This document shows, in pieces, positions 24,526 to 31,923 of a DNA stretch of 51,039 nt (positions are counted from its first letter, which is position 1; each line of letters begins with the position of its first letter). The stretch covers positions 1 through 51,039 of the forward strand of contig JAEEIS010000199.1 of NCBI GenBank assembly GCA_016281475.1, in the 5' to 3' direction. Position numbers and translations under genes: made by a program. Below the pieces are notes generated by a model that ran no database searches, was not told the DNA's origin, and saw only the letters and a list, made by a program, of their open reading frames with translations. The stretch comes from Bacteroidales bacterium. Lineage in GTDB: Bacteria; Bacteroidota; Bacteroidia; Bacteroidales; P3.

Positions 24526-24700
24526 TCAGTATCTATCAAACACATCACCGCCTTGTCGGCAATCCCAAATGGCGGCGATAAACACCATCTGTTCTTCAAC
24601 AAAATAGTAGATTCTGTAATCCATAACCACCAGATAGCGAAATCAAGGTGTCATGCATTCGCTGATTTGTATTTATACTTGTTTCCATGCATTTTCATGT
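24526..24700 (-). pseudogene. Remnant of a RelE/ParE-type toxin gene
   Basis: On the minus strand, bases 24642 down to 24526 read as 38 codons ending in a stop: FRYLVVMDYRIYYFVEEQ then MVFIAAIWDCRQ. This is the typical C-terminal strand pattern of RelE/ParE toxins. Just upstream an in-frame TGA and an apparent one-base shift break the frame; another frame upstream (NKYKYKSANA) may be the preceding part. There is no start and no antitoxin next to it. The outer limit is approximate. The rest of 24507-24827 shows no gene. Confidence 0.5.
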
Positions 24701-24827
24701 AATAATTTCAATTTGCAAAAGTACACATTTTCTGCGACGTGGCAAAATCTCTTTTCTGCGTGAGCGCAAATCGGACCATCATTTGGTAATGTGCGTGGGT
24801 GCAGAAAGTTGAATTACGTTCCAATAT

Positions 24828-24858
24828 AAAAAAAAGGCTGCAACACCATGTTACAGCC
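24828..24858 (-). terminator. Intrinsic terminator after the HU gene
   Basis: Read on the minus strand: stem GGCTGTAACA, loop TGG, stem TGTTGCAGCC (one mismatch), then a run of T, 29 bases after the stop of the HU gene. Confidence 0.8.
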
Positions 24859-24886
24859 GTTTTCTCTTTCGCTAAGTGGGAATGAC

Positions 24887-25147
24887 TTAGATCAGGCCCT
24901 TGCCGGCTTTGAACTTGGCGCTCTTCTTGGCGGCAATCTTGATGGTCTTGCCGGTGCGGGGGTTGCGGCCTGTGCGGGCAGGACGGCTGACGACGCTGAA
25001 GGTACCAAAGCCAATGAGGGAAATCTTTTCGTCCTTAGCGAGCTGTTCCTTGACGACATCTACATAAGCATTGAGGGCTTTGCCTGCATCTACTTTGGTC
25101 AAGCCAGCTTTTTCGGCCATGGCGGCAATTAATTCGGTTTTGTTCAT
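24887..25147 (-). CDS. HU-family DNA-binding protein
   Basis: An 86-residue histone-like protein. The N-terminus NKTELIAAMAEKAGLTK is the HU helix pair; SLIGFGTFSV and the arm with RTGRNPRTGKTIKI carry the DNA-binding signature including the intercalating Pro region; the C-terminus is KFKAGKGLI. Small, basic, normal length. It has its own promoter and terminator and is not part of an operon. Confidence 0.95.
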   Translation of the reverse strand: MNKTELIAAMAEKAGLTKVDAGKALNAYVDVVKEQLAKDEKISLIGFGTFSVVSRPARTGRNPRTGKTIKIAAKKSAKFKAGKGLI

Positions 25148-25187
25148 AGTGTAAATTTTTATAGGGTTTGTGTTATTTTTTCGTTTG

Positions 25188-25195
25188 CAAATATA
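25188..25195 (-). promoter_or_regulatory. -7 promoter box (TATATTTG) of the HU gene
   Basis: On the minus strand TATATTTG, a perfect TAnnTTTG match, lies 41 bases before the ATG. A TTGT block 21 bases upstream is a weak -33 candidate. Confidence 0.6.
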
Positions 25196-25260
25196 GCAAT
25201 TTTTTATCTTATGCCGACAATTTTGTTGAAAAATATTTTGTTAAATTTTTGACAACCGTT

Positions 25261-26202
25261 TTACAACACTGGTTTCCAAAATGTTGCATCATATCCGCGA
25301 AGGAATTCGTCTATGTTAATTCTTTTCTTGCCACTGAGTTGGAGGCTCAAAATGTGGACATATCCGTCCTGCACACCGATTTTTTGATAGGTTCGGCGGT
25401 CGGTGAGAATTTCCCCGACGCGACTGACGGGAGCGGATTCGAAGGCCACCTGATAGACCTTGATTTGCTGCAGCACGCCCTTGTGGTCGAGCATCTGCAT
25501 GGTGGCTGCGGGATAGGGCGAGAGGCCACGGACGAAGTCGACGATGCGGGCTCCAGGCTGCCGGAAGTCGATGGCACAGTCGGGCTTGAAAATCTTGGGT
25601 GCGGGCCGAAGGTCGGCGGCGGCGGGCTGGGGACGCGGCGTGAGGGTGCCGTCGGCGAGGCCTTGGATGGTGCGCACCACCAGACGGCTGCCGATGTCGG
25701 CAAGGCGGTCGTGGAGGGTGCCGGCATTGTCGTCGGGGGTGATGGGGGTGGACTCTTGGAGGAGGATGGAGCCTTCGTCGATGTGGTGGTTGAGGAGGAA
25801 GGTGGTTACACCTGTCTCGCTTTCGCCATTGATGATGGCCCAGTTGATGGGGGCGGCACCGCGATATTGCGGCAGCAGCGAGGCATGGAGGTTGAAGGTG
25901 CCCATAGGGGGCATGGCCCAGACGGCCTCGGGCAACATGCGGAAGGCGACAACGACGAAGAGGTCGGCGTGCCAGGCCTGGAGGTCGGCAAGGAACTGGG
26001 GGTCGCGCAGACGCTCGGGCTGCAGGAGGGGCAGGGCGTTGTCGAGGGCATATTGTTTGACCGGGGAAAAGGTGACCTTGAGGCCGCGGCCGGTCTGGCG
26101 GTCGGGGACGGTGACGACACCGACGACGTTGTGGCCTGCCTCGCGGATGGCATGGAGCGAGGAGACTGCAAAGTCGGGCGTACCCATAAAGACGATGTTC
26201 AT
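25261..26202 (-). CDS. fmt: Methionyl-tRNA formyltransferase
   Basis: Formylates initiator Met-tRNA with 10-formyl-THF. 313 residues, normal length. N-terminus NIVFMGTPDFAVSSL; the catalytic region has FNLHASLLPQYRGAAPINWAI (Asn-His...Asp type) and INGESETGVT; the C-terminal OB-like domain follows. It lies 60 bases downstream of the rpoN-M23 frame on the same strand, with an AAAAATT repeat in the gap. Confidence 0.97.
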   Translation of the reverse strand: MNIVFMGTPDFAVSSLHAIREAGHNVVGVVTVPDRQTGRGLKVTFSPVKQYALDNALPLLQPERLRDPQFLADLQAWHADLFVVVAFRMLPEAVWAMPPMGTFNLHASLLPQYRGAAPINWAIINGESETGVTTFLLNHHIDEGSILLQESTPITPDDNAGTLHDRLADIGSRLVVRTIQGLADGTLTPRPQPAAADLRPAPKIFKPDCAIDFRQPGARIVDFVRGLSPYPAATMQMLDHKGVLQQIKVYQVAFESAPVSRVGEILTDRRTYQKIGVQDGYVHILSLQLSGKKRINIDEFLRGYDATFWKPVL

Positions 26203-26262
26203 TAAAAAAAGTAAAAATTAAAAATTAATATTTTAGCTGCCCGCCCTGCGATGTTTCACTTT

Positions 26263-27348
26263 TTATCTGACTCGGAGACGGGTGCCAGATTTGGGCTTTT
26301 TCATGTCGGGGTTAAGCTCGCGAAGCTTGTCGGTGGTGGTGTAGTTGCGTTTGGCAAATTCGTCGAGCGATTCGCCTTTCTTGAGGCTGGCATAGACAGG
26401 CTTGTTGCTCTTGGGGCGAGCCTTGACCTGCTCCTCGGGGATGATGCTCTTGTCGGCCTTATAGACGAGAGCCTCGCCACTGCGAGGCTTGCGGATGCCG
26501 AAGTAGGTCTTGTCGAGGTAGAGACGGCGTGTGCGAAGGGAATAGTTGGAGAAGTCGAGAATCCACTCGGGGTCGAAAGGCTCATATTGGAAGCGCACTT
26601 CGAAATGGAGGTGTGGACCAGTGGAGCGGCCCGTGCTGCCCCCCAGACCGAGGGTCTGCCCGGCAGCTACGACCTGCATGGGCTTGACGTTGATTTTGGA
26701 GAGGTGACCATAGACGGTCTCAAGGCCGTTGTAGTGGCGCACGACGACGAGGTTGCCGTAAGCTCCCATGGGGCGGGCGATGCGCACCACGCCGTTGAAG
26801 GCACTGCGGACGGGCTCGCCCATCTTGAGACGGATGTCGACCCCACGGTGGGGACGGTTCCACCGCCATCCGTAGGGTGAGGTGATGATGTTTTTGACCG
26901 GGAAACAGAATTTCTCGTCGGCCTTGAGAAGGTTGATGGATATCTCGTCGGGGAGAGAATCCATGGAGAGGTTGACCAGACGGACGTGGGAGCCAGAGAG
27001 GTTGCGCCCATACCAGAGGGCCGAGGGCGGGGGGAGAGTGGCGTTGTACATGATGTCGATGAGCTCGTCGCCACTGGCGAGGGCGGTGTCGATAATGTTG
27101 GGGTCGGGCTCGGGCTCATGGATTTCTAGGGCTCCGGCATTGGGGTTTGCCTTGCCCTTGACATTGCCTTTGGCTTCGGGCTGGACACGGGCCTTGGCCT
27201 GCCCCTCGCGGATGCGGGCGTTGACTACGGAGTCGAAATAGCTCTGTTTGGGCTGCTGGGCGTAGGTACCTGTGCCCCAGACAAAGAGGATGAGCCATGC
27301 GATAACTTTGAGCGCACGGCGCAGGCGACAGACGGGAATGCCTAGCAT
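26263..27348 (-). CDS. Possible internal gene: secreted M23 peptidase with LysM, nested start in rpoN
   Basis: An in-frame ATG at 27348 (residue 466 of the fusion, just after the RpoN box) would give a 361-residue protein whose N-terminus is a good signal peptide: basic n-region (MLGIPVCRLRRALK), hydrophobic core (VIAWLILFVWG), and TYA before QQ as cleavage site. The mature part would be the M23 domain plus LysM. No strong Shine-Dalgarno is seen, which is normal for Bacteroidota. This is an alternative reading of the 3' part of the fusion frame, not extra DNA. Confidence 0.4.
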   Translation of the reverse strand: MLGIPVCRLRRALKVIAWLILFVWGTGTYAQQPKQSYFDSVVNARIREGQAKARVQPEAKGNVKGKANPNAGALEIHEPEPDPNIIDTALASGDELIDIMYNATLPPPSALWYGRNLSGSHVRLVNLSMDSLPDEISINLLKADEKFCFPVKNIITSPYGWRWNRPHRGVDIRLKMGEPVRSAFNGVVRIARPMGAYGNLVVVRHYNGLETVYGHLSKINVKPMQVVAAGQTLGLGGSTGRSTGPHLHFEVRFQYEPFDPEWILDFSNYSLRTRRLYLDKTYFGIRKPRSGEALVYKADKSIIPEEQVKARPKSNKPVYASLKKGESLDEFAKRNYTTTDKLRELNPDMKKPKSGTRLRVR

Positions 27349-28743
27349 GTCGCGGTATTTGGCCACGGTGCGACGCGCCACGGGGTAGCCTTTCTCGTTG
27401 AGGATGCGGGCAAGGGCTTCGTCGCTGAGGGGGTTGCGCTTGTCTTCGGCATCGACGGTGTCGCGCAAGAGCTGGCGTATGGACTCGGTGGCTACCTCCT
27501 CGCCTTCGTCGTTGACGATGGAGTGGGAGAAGCAGTCCTTGAGGAGGAAGGTGCCGAATTCGGTCTGCACATACTTGCTGTTGACCACACGCGAGATGGT
27601 AGAGAGGTCGTAGCCGGTTTCCTCGGCTATGTCGCGTTGCAACAGGGGAGTGAGGTCGGCACTGTCGCCCGTGATGAAATAACGCCGCTGCCGACGGAGA
27701 ATGGCACGCATGACGCGCATGAGGGTGACATGGCGCATACGGAGTGTGTCGACCAGCAAGTTGGCGCTGTCGGTCTTTTCGCGAAGGAAGTCGACGGTCT
27801 CTTTCTCCCCTTTGGTGGGATGGCTGAGGGAGGAGTATTGGCGCAGCATTTCCTGGTAGTAGGCATCCAGCTGGAGCTGTGGCAGATGACTGTCGTTGAG
27901 GGACATCTGCAATTCATCGTCGTGGCGGGTGACGATGAAGTCGGGGACGATATAGTGCGAATGGGAGGTCTCGCTCTGCCCGACACCAGGCTTGGGGTTG
28001 AGGCTGCGGATGCACTCGGTGGCGGCGTTCAACTGCTGCTCATCGAGCTGGAGGGTCTCCATGACGCGATTGTAGTTGTGATTGACAAAAAGGTCGAAAC
28101 AGCGGTCTATCACTTGCGTGGCCCAGCGGGTGACATCATCCTGACGTTCGGCACGATGCAGCTGGATGGAGAGGCACTCCTGCAGATTGCGGGCGGCAAT
28201 GCCTGGGGGGTCGAGTTGCTGGACGATGGCTAGCACCTCCTGCACCTCTTGTGGCGACACCTCGATGCCTTGTGTGAAGGCGAGGTCGTTGGCGATAAGG
28301 TCGATGCTACGGCTGACATAGCCTGCATCGTCGAGGCTGCCCACAATTTCCTGGGCTATGGCACGCTGGCGGTCGGTGAGGTCTTTCATTTCCAGCTGTC
28401 CGAGCAGGGCATCGAAAAAAGAGACTTCGGAGACGAGGACCGTCTCGTAGGGGTCGGCGTTCTTGTCGCGTTCCACGCGCTCGCGGTAGCTATAGTCATC
28501 GTCGTCGGTGTCGATGCTGATGAGGTCGTCGCGCTCGTCCTCCTCGTCGTAGTCACCGTCGGGCAGCGATTCGGGAACGTCGGCAGGTGCCGGGCTGTCC
28601 TCCAGCACAGGGTTCTTTTCAATCTCCTCTTTGATACGCTGTTCCAACGCTGTGACAGGCAGCTGAACCAACTGCATCAGCAAAATCTGCTGCGGCGAGA
28701 GCTTCTGCTGAAGCTTCATGGTCTGACGTTGGGTACTTTTCAT
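26263..28743 (-). CDS. rpoN: Fusion: RNA polymerase sigma-54 factor RpoN + signal-sequence-like segment + M23 peptidase + LysM
   Basis: One open frame of 826 residues. Residues 1-~478 are a complete sigma-54: region I KLSPQQILLMQLVQLPVTAL (14-33), an acidic region II (about 50-85), core-binding and HTH regions, and the RpoN box ARRTVAKYR (456-464), ending at IPVCRLRR as family members do. Without a stop it continues into VIAWLILFVWGTGTYA (480-495), a hydrophobic segment with a signal-peptidase-like end, then a linker and an M23 (LytM-type) endopeptidase domain with zinc ligands H632/D636 (HRGVD) and HLH (711-713), and a LysM-like C-terminus (about 782-826). M23/LysM proteins act on peptidoglycan outside the cytoplasm, sigma-54 inside it. 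Either a membrane-tethered sigma factor is made, or the two parts are separated by protease or by internal initiation (ATG at 27348). Confidence 0.9.
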   Translation of the reverse strand: MKSTQRQTMKLQQKLSPQQILLMQLVQLPVTALEQRIKEEIEKNPVLEDSPAPADVPESLPDGDYDEEDERDDLISIDTDDDDYSYRERVERDKNADPYETVLVSEVSFFDALLGQLEMKDLTDRQRAIAQEIVGSLDDAGYVSRSIDLIANDLAFTQGIEVSPQEVQEVLAIVQQLDPPGIAARNLQECLSIQLHRAERQDDVTRWATQVIDRCFDLFVNHNYNRVMETLQLDEQQLNAATECIRSLNPKPGVGQSETSHSHYIVPDFIVTRHDDELQMSLNDSHLPQLQLDAYYQEMLRQYSSLSHPTKGEKETVDFLREKTDSANLLVDTLRMRHVTLMRVMRAILRRQRRYFITGDSADLTPLLQRDIAEETGYDLSTISRVVNSKYVQTEFGTFLLKDCFSHSIVNDEGEEVATESIRQLLRDTVDAEDKRNPLSDEALARILNEKGYPVARRTVAKYRDMLGIPVCRLRRALKVIAWLILFVWGTGTYAQQPKQSYFDSVVNARIREGQAKARVQPEAKGNVKGKANPNAGALEIHEPEPDPNIIDTALASGDELIDIMYNATLPPPSALWYGRNLSGSHVRLVNLSMDSLPDEISINLLKADEKFCFPVKNIITSPYGWRWNRPHRGVDIRLKMGEPVRSAFNGVVRIARPMGAYGNLVVVRHYNGLETVYGHLSKINVKPMQVVAAGQTLGLGGSTGRSTGPHLHFEVRFQYEPFDPEWILDFSNYSLRTRRLYLDKTYFGIRKPRSGEALVYKADKSIIPEEQVKARPKSNKPVYASLKKGESLDEFAKRNYTTTDKLRELNPDMKKPKSGTRLRVR

Positions 28744-28788
28744 AGTAAACGTGAGGTTTACTACAATAACTGAATTTAAGACTATTTA

Positions 28789-30192
28789 TTATTTGCCCTC
28801 GACAAAAAATTTGTCTTCGAAGTTGAGCAGATAGACCTTCTGTGTGGCACGGGTGACGGCGGTGTAGAGCCAACGGAGATATTCGCGGTCGAGCATGTCC
28901 TCGGTGAGATGTCCTTGGTCGATGATGACGGTGTCCCACTGACCACCTTGGGTCTTGTGGCAAGTGAGGGCATAGGAAAATTTGACCTGCAAGGCGTTAT
29001 AATAGGGATTCTGCCTGATAGCCCTGAGGCGGTCGGCCTTTTGCGGCATGTCGGCATAGTCCTCGGCCACCGCATCAAAGAGACGGCGCGACTCCTCCTG
29101 GGTGAGCGAGGGCGACTCGCTGTGGAGGGTTTCGAGCAGCAGCTTGCAGTCTAACGGCGGAGCATCGGGATAGTCAACGAAGCGCAAGGTGGCATCCACG
29201 AAATGGAAGCCATAGAGCTCCTGATGGTTGCGCACGCTGAGGAGCTCGATAATGTCGCCGTTGGCGATAAAGCCCATCTCGCTGTCGGCATCAAGCCAGT
29301 AGTAGTTGTTCTTGACCACCATCAGGTAGTCGCCCGCGTTCACCTCTTCCTCACGGTACAAAACACGGTTGCGTATTTCCTGATTGAAGAGGTTGGCACG
29401 CTTGTTGCTGCGGGTGATGACCGCCACCTGCTCCAAGCGGTCGTCGGCATACTCCTGATTCAGCACCTCCTCCAAGTCGGCACCCGACAGGCGCACGATG
29501 TCGTCGAAAGCCTCCAAGTCGAACAGCGGGAGGTCGGGGTAATCCCCCTCGGCCAGCTCGGTCAGTCGCAGACGCAGCAGTGTGGCATTGTATAGGATGC
29601 CGGAGAGATGCTGCTGTCTCACCACCTCGGTGAGGCGATAGTGGTGTACTTTGAGCTGCGAGAAGGCGCGTAGATACTCCAAGTTGAGGGCGGGACTCTC
29701 GGCAGCCCCCACGGGCGGGAGCTGAGCCTCGTCGCCCACGAACATCAGTCGGCAGTGGTCGCCCTCAAGCACATAGTCGACAAGGTCTTCCAACAGATTA
29801 TGCCGCCCTACCCCATCGTCAGCAACACCAATCATAGAGGCCTCATCCACAATAAAGAGGGTGTATTTGTGCTTATTCTTTCCCCTCCCCATTCGCACCA
29901 CGCCGTCGGGAGCCATATAGGCCTGATAGATTCTTTTGTGTATGGTGTAGGCCGGCTGCCCTGAATAGCCCGCCAGCACCTTGGCGGCACGGCCTGTCGG
30001 AGCCAGCAGGAGGGTCTTGATCCGCATGGCGGGGGCCGACTGGATGAGCGCGCTAACTAGCGAGGTCTTGCCCGTGCCGGCATAGCCGCTGAGCACAAAT
30101 GCCGCCATCGGGTCGGCATCGTAGAGAAAGTCCACCATCGCCTCGCATGCCGACATCTGCCCATCGGTGGGACGGTGGGGGAAATGCGACAT
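28789..30192 (-). CDS. RecD-like ATP-dependent DNA helicase
   Basis: A 467-residue superfamily 1 helicase. Walker A GYAGTGKTS, motif Ia LLLAPTGRAAKVL, Walker B LFIVDEASM, motif III FVGDEAQLPPVG and the C-terminal motifs ALTCHKTQGGQWD and LYTAVTRAT are all present, the pattern of the RecD/TraA branch. It resembles the short Bacteroidales AAA-family ATP-binding helicases rather than full RecD2. I use the ATG at 30192; the frame is open to a TTG at 30258. Followed after 45 bases by the rpoN fusion on the same strand. Confidence 0.9.
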   Translation of the reverse strand: MSHFPHRPTDGQMSACEAMVDFLYDADPMAAFVLSGYAGTGKTSLVSALIQSAPAMRIKTLLLAPTGRAAKVLAGYSGQPAYTIHKRIYQAYMAPDGVVRMGRGKNKHKYTLFIVDEASMIGVADDGVGRHNLLEDLVDYVLEGDHCRLMFVGDEAQLPPVGAAESPALNLEYLRAFSQLKVHHYRLTEVVRQQHLSGILYNATLLRLRLTELAEGDYPDLPLFDLEAFDDIVRLSGADLEEVLNQEYADDRLEQVAVITRSNKRANLFNQEIRNRVLYREEEVNAGDYLMVVKNNYYWLDADSEMGFIANGDIIELLSVRNHQELYGFHFVDATLRFVDYPDAPPLDCKLLLETLHSESPSLTQEESRRLFDAVAEDYADMPQKADRLRAIRQNPYYNALQVKFSYALTCHKTQGGQWDTVIIDQGHLTEDMLDREYLRWLYTAVTRATQKVYLLNFEDKFFVEGK

Positions 30193-30311
30193 AATATGTT
30201 CGACAACTGGGTTCAACGCGACAGACGGGACGTGCAACAATTCGACAATATATGACAAAAAAGGAGGTCCGCCGATGGGGCGAATCTCCTTATATCAGCG
30301 TGACTCAACGA

Positions 30312-30662
30312 TTATTCAGCCTCGGGAGCCGGTGCCACGTCGGTAGCCACGGGAGCGTTAGTGGTGGCGACAGGAGCAGCTGTCACGCTCTTGGCGGCAT
30401 TGACATCGACCTCGGTAGAAATCTCAGTCTCGACTGTGTGGCGCGGGATGGCGATGGTGGCAGCCAACGAAAGCACTGCCAAGGCAATAGCCAAACCCCA
30501 AGTGATTTTCTCAATGGTCTCGGTAGTCTTGCGAACGCCCATTATCTGATTGGGGGCACTGAAATTGGCAGCCAAGCCGCCACCCTTTGAGTTCTGAACC
30601 AGCACAGCAGCAGCCAGAAACAGGCATACAAGCAAGATAAGGATAACAATAACTGAGTACAT
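30312..30662 (-). CDS. secG: Preprotein translocase subunit SecG
   Basis: A 116-residue membrane protein with two membrane segments (about residues 3-22 and 54-71). Between them is the SecG loop with QNSKGGGLAANF. The C-terminal ~40 residues are an Ala/Val/Pro/Thr-rich tail (AAPVATTNAPVATDVAPAPE) of unknown role, common in Bacteroidales SecG. Follows a conserved hypothetical gene by 23 bases on the same strand, probably co-transcribed. Confidence 0.92.
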   Translation of the reverse strand: MYSVIVILILLVCLFLAAAVLVQNSKGGGLAANFSAPNQIMGVRKTTETIEKITWGLAIALAVLSLAATIAIPRHTVETEISTEVDVNAAKSVTAAPVATTNAPVATDVAPAPEAE

Positions 30663-30685
30663 GTGTGTTTTTATTTTATTTATTA

Positions 30686-31369
30686 TTATTTCTTTTTAGT
30701 ATTCTCCGAAAGCAGCGTTCTCAGCGCGGCAATTCGAACTGCAAAAGTACTACTTTTTTCGGGATTATTAAGTATTAATTTTTCATACATAGCCAATGCC
30801 TGGGCATATTTCCCTTGCTTTTCAAGCACAAGAGCAAGTGTTTCAGACTCTAACGAATCGTCTACAGCAATGCTTTTTTTAGCCAATTCCTGTATCGACA
30901 CCTCTTCAAAACCATTGTCAGAAAGGGTTATTCCACCATCTTTTTCCAAAAAATTGGACAAAATGACACTCTTTGGAGCCGTCTTAAACGACACTTCTTG
31001 ATAGGAGTTGATGGCCTGCAATACGTCGAACGGCACATCCGCCGCCTCGTCGTCTGACTTCGTCGCCGGTGCCGCCTCCGCCACCTCTGGCACAGGGGCT
31101 ACCGCTTCACTCTGCACCGGAGCCGAGGGACGGTCGAGCTCTTCGAGCTGCCCATACAGCCGGTCGGCATGTTGCACATACAGCAGCACTCGGGGCAACG
31201 CCTGCTGTTCCCACAACGCCGCCCCATTGGCCTTATCGGCCAAAAGCGACAATACCTGCAGCGGTGCCGCGAAAGGGTAGCTGTCGCGCTCGCGTCGCAA
31301 CTCGCCCCACTCCTCCGGAGTCAATGCTCCCGGAGTGTCCATCAATCTGCCAAAACTATTTTTATCCAT
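30686..31369 (-). CDS. Conserved Bacteroidales hypothetical protein upstream of secG, TPR-like C-terminus
   Basis: A 227-residue soluble protein. The middle is Ala/Pro/Glu-rich and low complexity (about residues 75-110). The C-terminal part (SLESETLALVLEKQGKYAQALAMY...) looks like one or two TPR-type helices. Proteins of this kind are often found directly before secG in Bacteroidales, but the function is unknown to me. There is no signal peptide. A putative promoter box lies upstream at 31406. Confidence 0.7.
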   Translation of the reverse strand: MDKNSFGRLMDTPGALTPEEWGELRRERDSYPFAAPLQVLSLLADKANGAALWEQQALPRVLLYVQHADRLYGQLEELDRPSAPVQSEAVAPVPEVAEAAPATKSDDEAADVPFDVLQAINSYQEVSFKTAPKSVILSNFLEKDGGITLSDNGFEEVSIQELAKKSIAVDDSLESETLALVLEKQGKYAQALAMYEKLILNNPEKSSTFAVRIAALRTLLSENTKKK

Positions 31370-31405
31370 GGCATTAACAACTTTTTACATCACATAATCC
31401 GACTG

Positions 31406-31413
31406 CAAAGGTA
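31406..31413 (-). promoter_or_regulatory. Putative -7 box (TACCTTTG) for the hypothetical-secG pair
   Basis: On the minus strand TACCTTTG fits TAnnTTTG, with TTTA exactly 19 bases upstream. The start codon is 37 bases downstream. Confidence 0.55.
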
Positions 31414-31583
31414 CATATTTTTTTTCAACTTGTAAAAAAACGACATCATTTTTTACAAATCGCCCGCCACACCCCTCCTGCCACCCCGAAACACACATCA
31501 CGACGGCAGAAACGCAATCCCCGTCACACCCACCTGTTTTTCAGGCCTCTGTCATAAAATAACAGCAAAAGTTATTATTTTTT

Positions 31584-31614
31584 TTTGTCAATTAAAAAAA
31601 AGTTCGTACTTTTG
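31584..31614 (+). promoter_or_regulatory. rpmH promoter, TTTG-N19-TACTTTTG
   Basis: TTTG at 31584-31587 and TACTTTTG at 31607-31614 are separated by exactly 19 bases, a full match to the Bacteroidota primary-sigma promoter. The rpmH ATG is 23 bases downstream. The 31440-31583 stretch upstream shows no gene. Confidence 0.85.
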
Positions 31615-31636
31615 CAACTCCAAAAATGAGTAAAAA

Positions 31637-31783
31637 ATGAAGAGAACATTTCAACCATCACGCAGAAAAAGAGCCAATAAGCACGGTTTTCGCCAGAGAA
31701 TGTCCACCCACAACGGACGTAAAATTTTGGCCGCACGCCGCAGAAAGGGCAGAAAAAAACTGACAGTTTCCGACGAGCGATAA
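31637..31783 (+). CDS. rpmH: 50S ribosomal protein L34
   Basis: A 48-residue, strongly basic protein: it starts [19 protein letters not shown] and continues [22 protein letters not shown], the L34 family sequence over its whole length. Has its own consensus promoter and an intrinsic terminator downstream. The usual rnpA neighbour is not adjacent here. Confidence 0.97.
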   Translation: MKRTFQPSRRKRANKHGFRQRMSTHNGRKILAARRRKGRKKLTVSDER

Positions 31784-31825
31784 TCATTCACCATCGGATT
31801 CCTGCATAGACTCTTTGCAAAGAGA

Positions 31826-31859
31826 AAAGAAGTATTGTGTACCAGTACTTCTTTTTTTT
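31826..31859 (+). terminator. Intrinsic terminator after rpmH
   Basis: Stem AGAAGTATTG (31828-31837) with CAGTACTTCT (31843-31852), one G-T pair, loop TGTAC, then eight T. A small CTCTTTGCAAAGAG palindrome lies just before it. Confidence 0.85.
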
Positions 31860-31923
31860 GCGACAGGCCATAGCAGGCACTAGATGGCGCAACAACCTTC
31901 ATCATTTTCAATTCCTCATTCCC

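Noticed and set aside
24505..24702. 65-codon plus-strand frame after the S46 gene
   Set aside because: The opposite strand carries a recognisable toxin fragment; the plus frame has no features and starts in the terminator tail.
30742..30749. TACTTTTG on the minus strand as a secG promoter
   Set aside because: It lies inside the coding sequence of the upstream gene and no -33 box is at the right spacing; secG is more likely co-transcribed.
31837..31923. 29-codon N-terminal extension of rlmD
   Set aside because: It begins inside the rpmH terminator; the RlmD family sequence begins at 31924.
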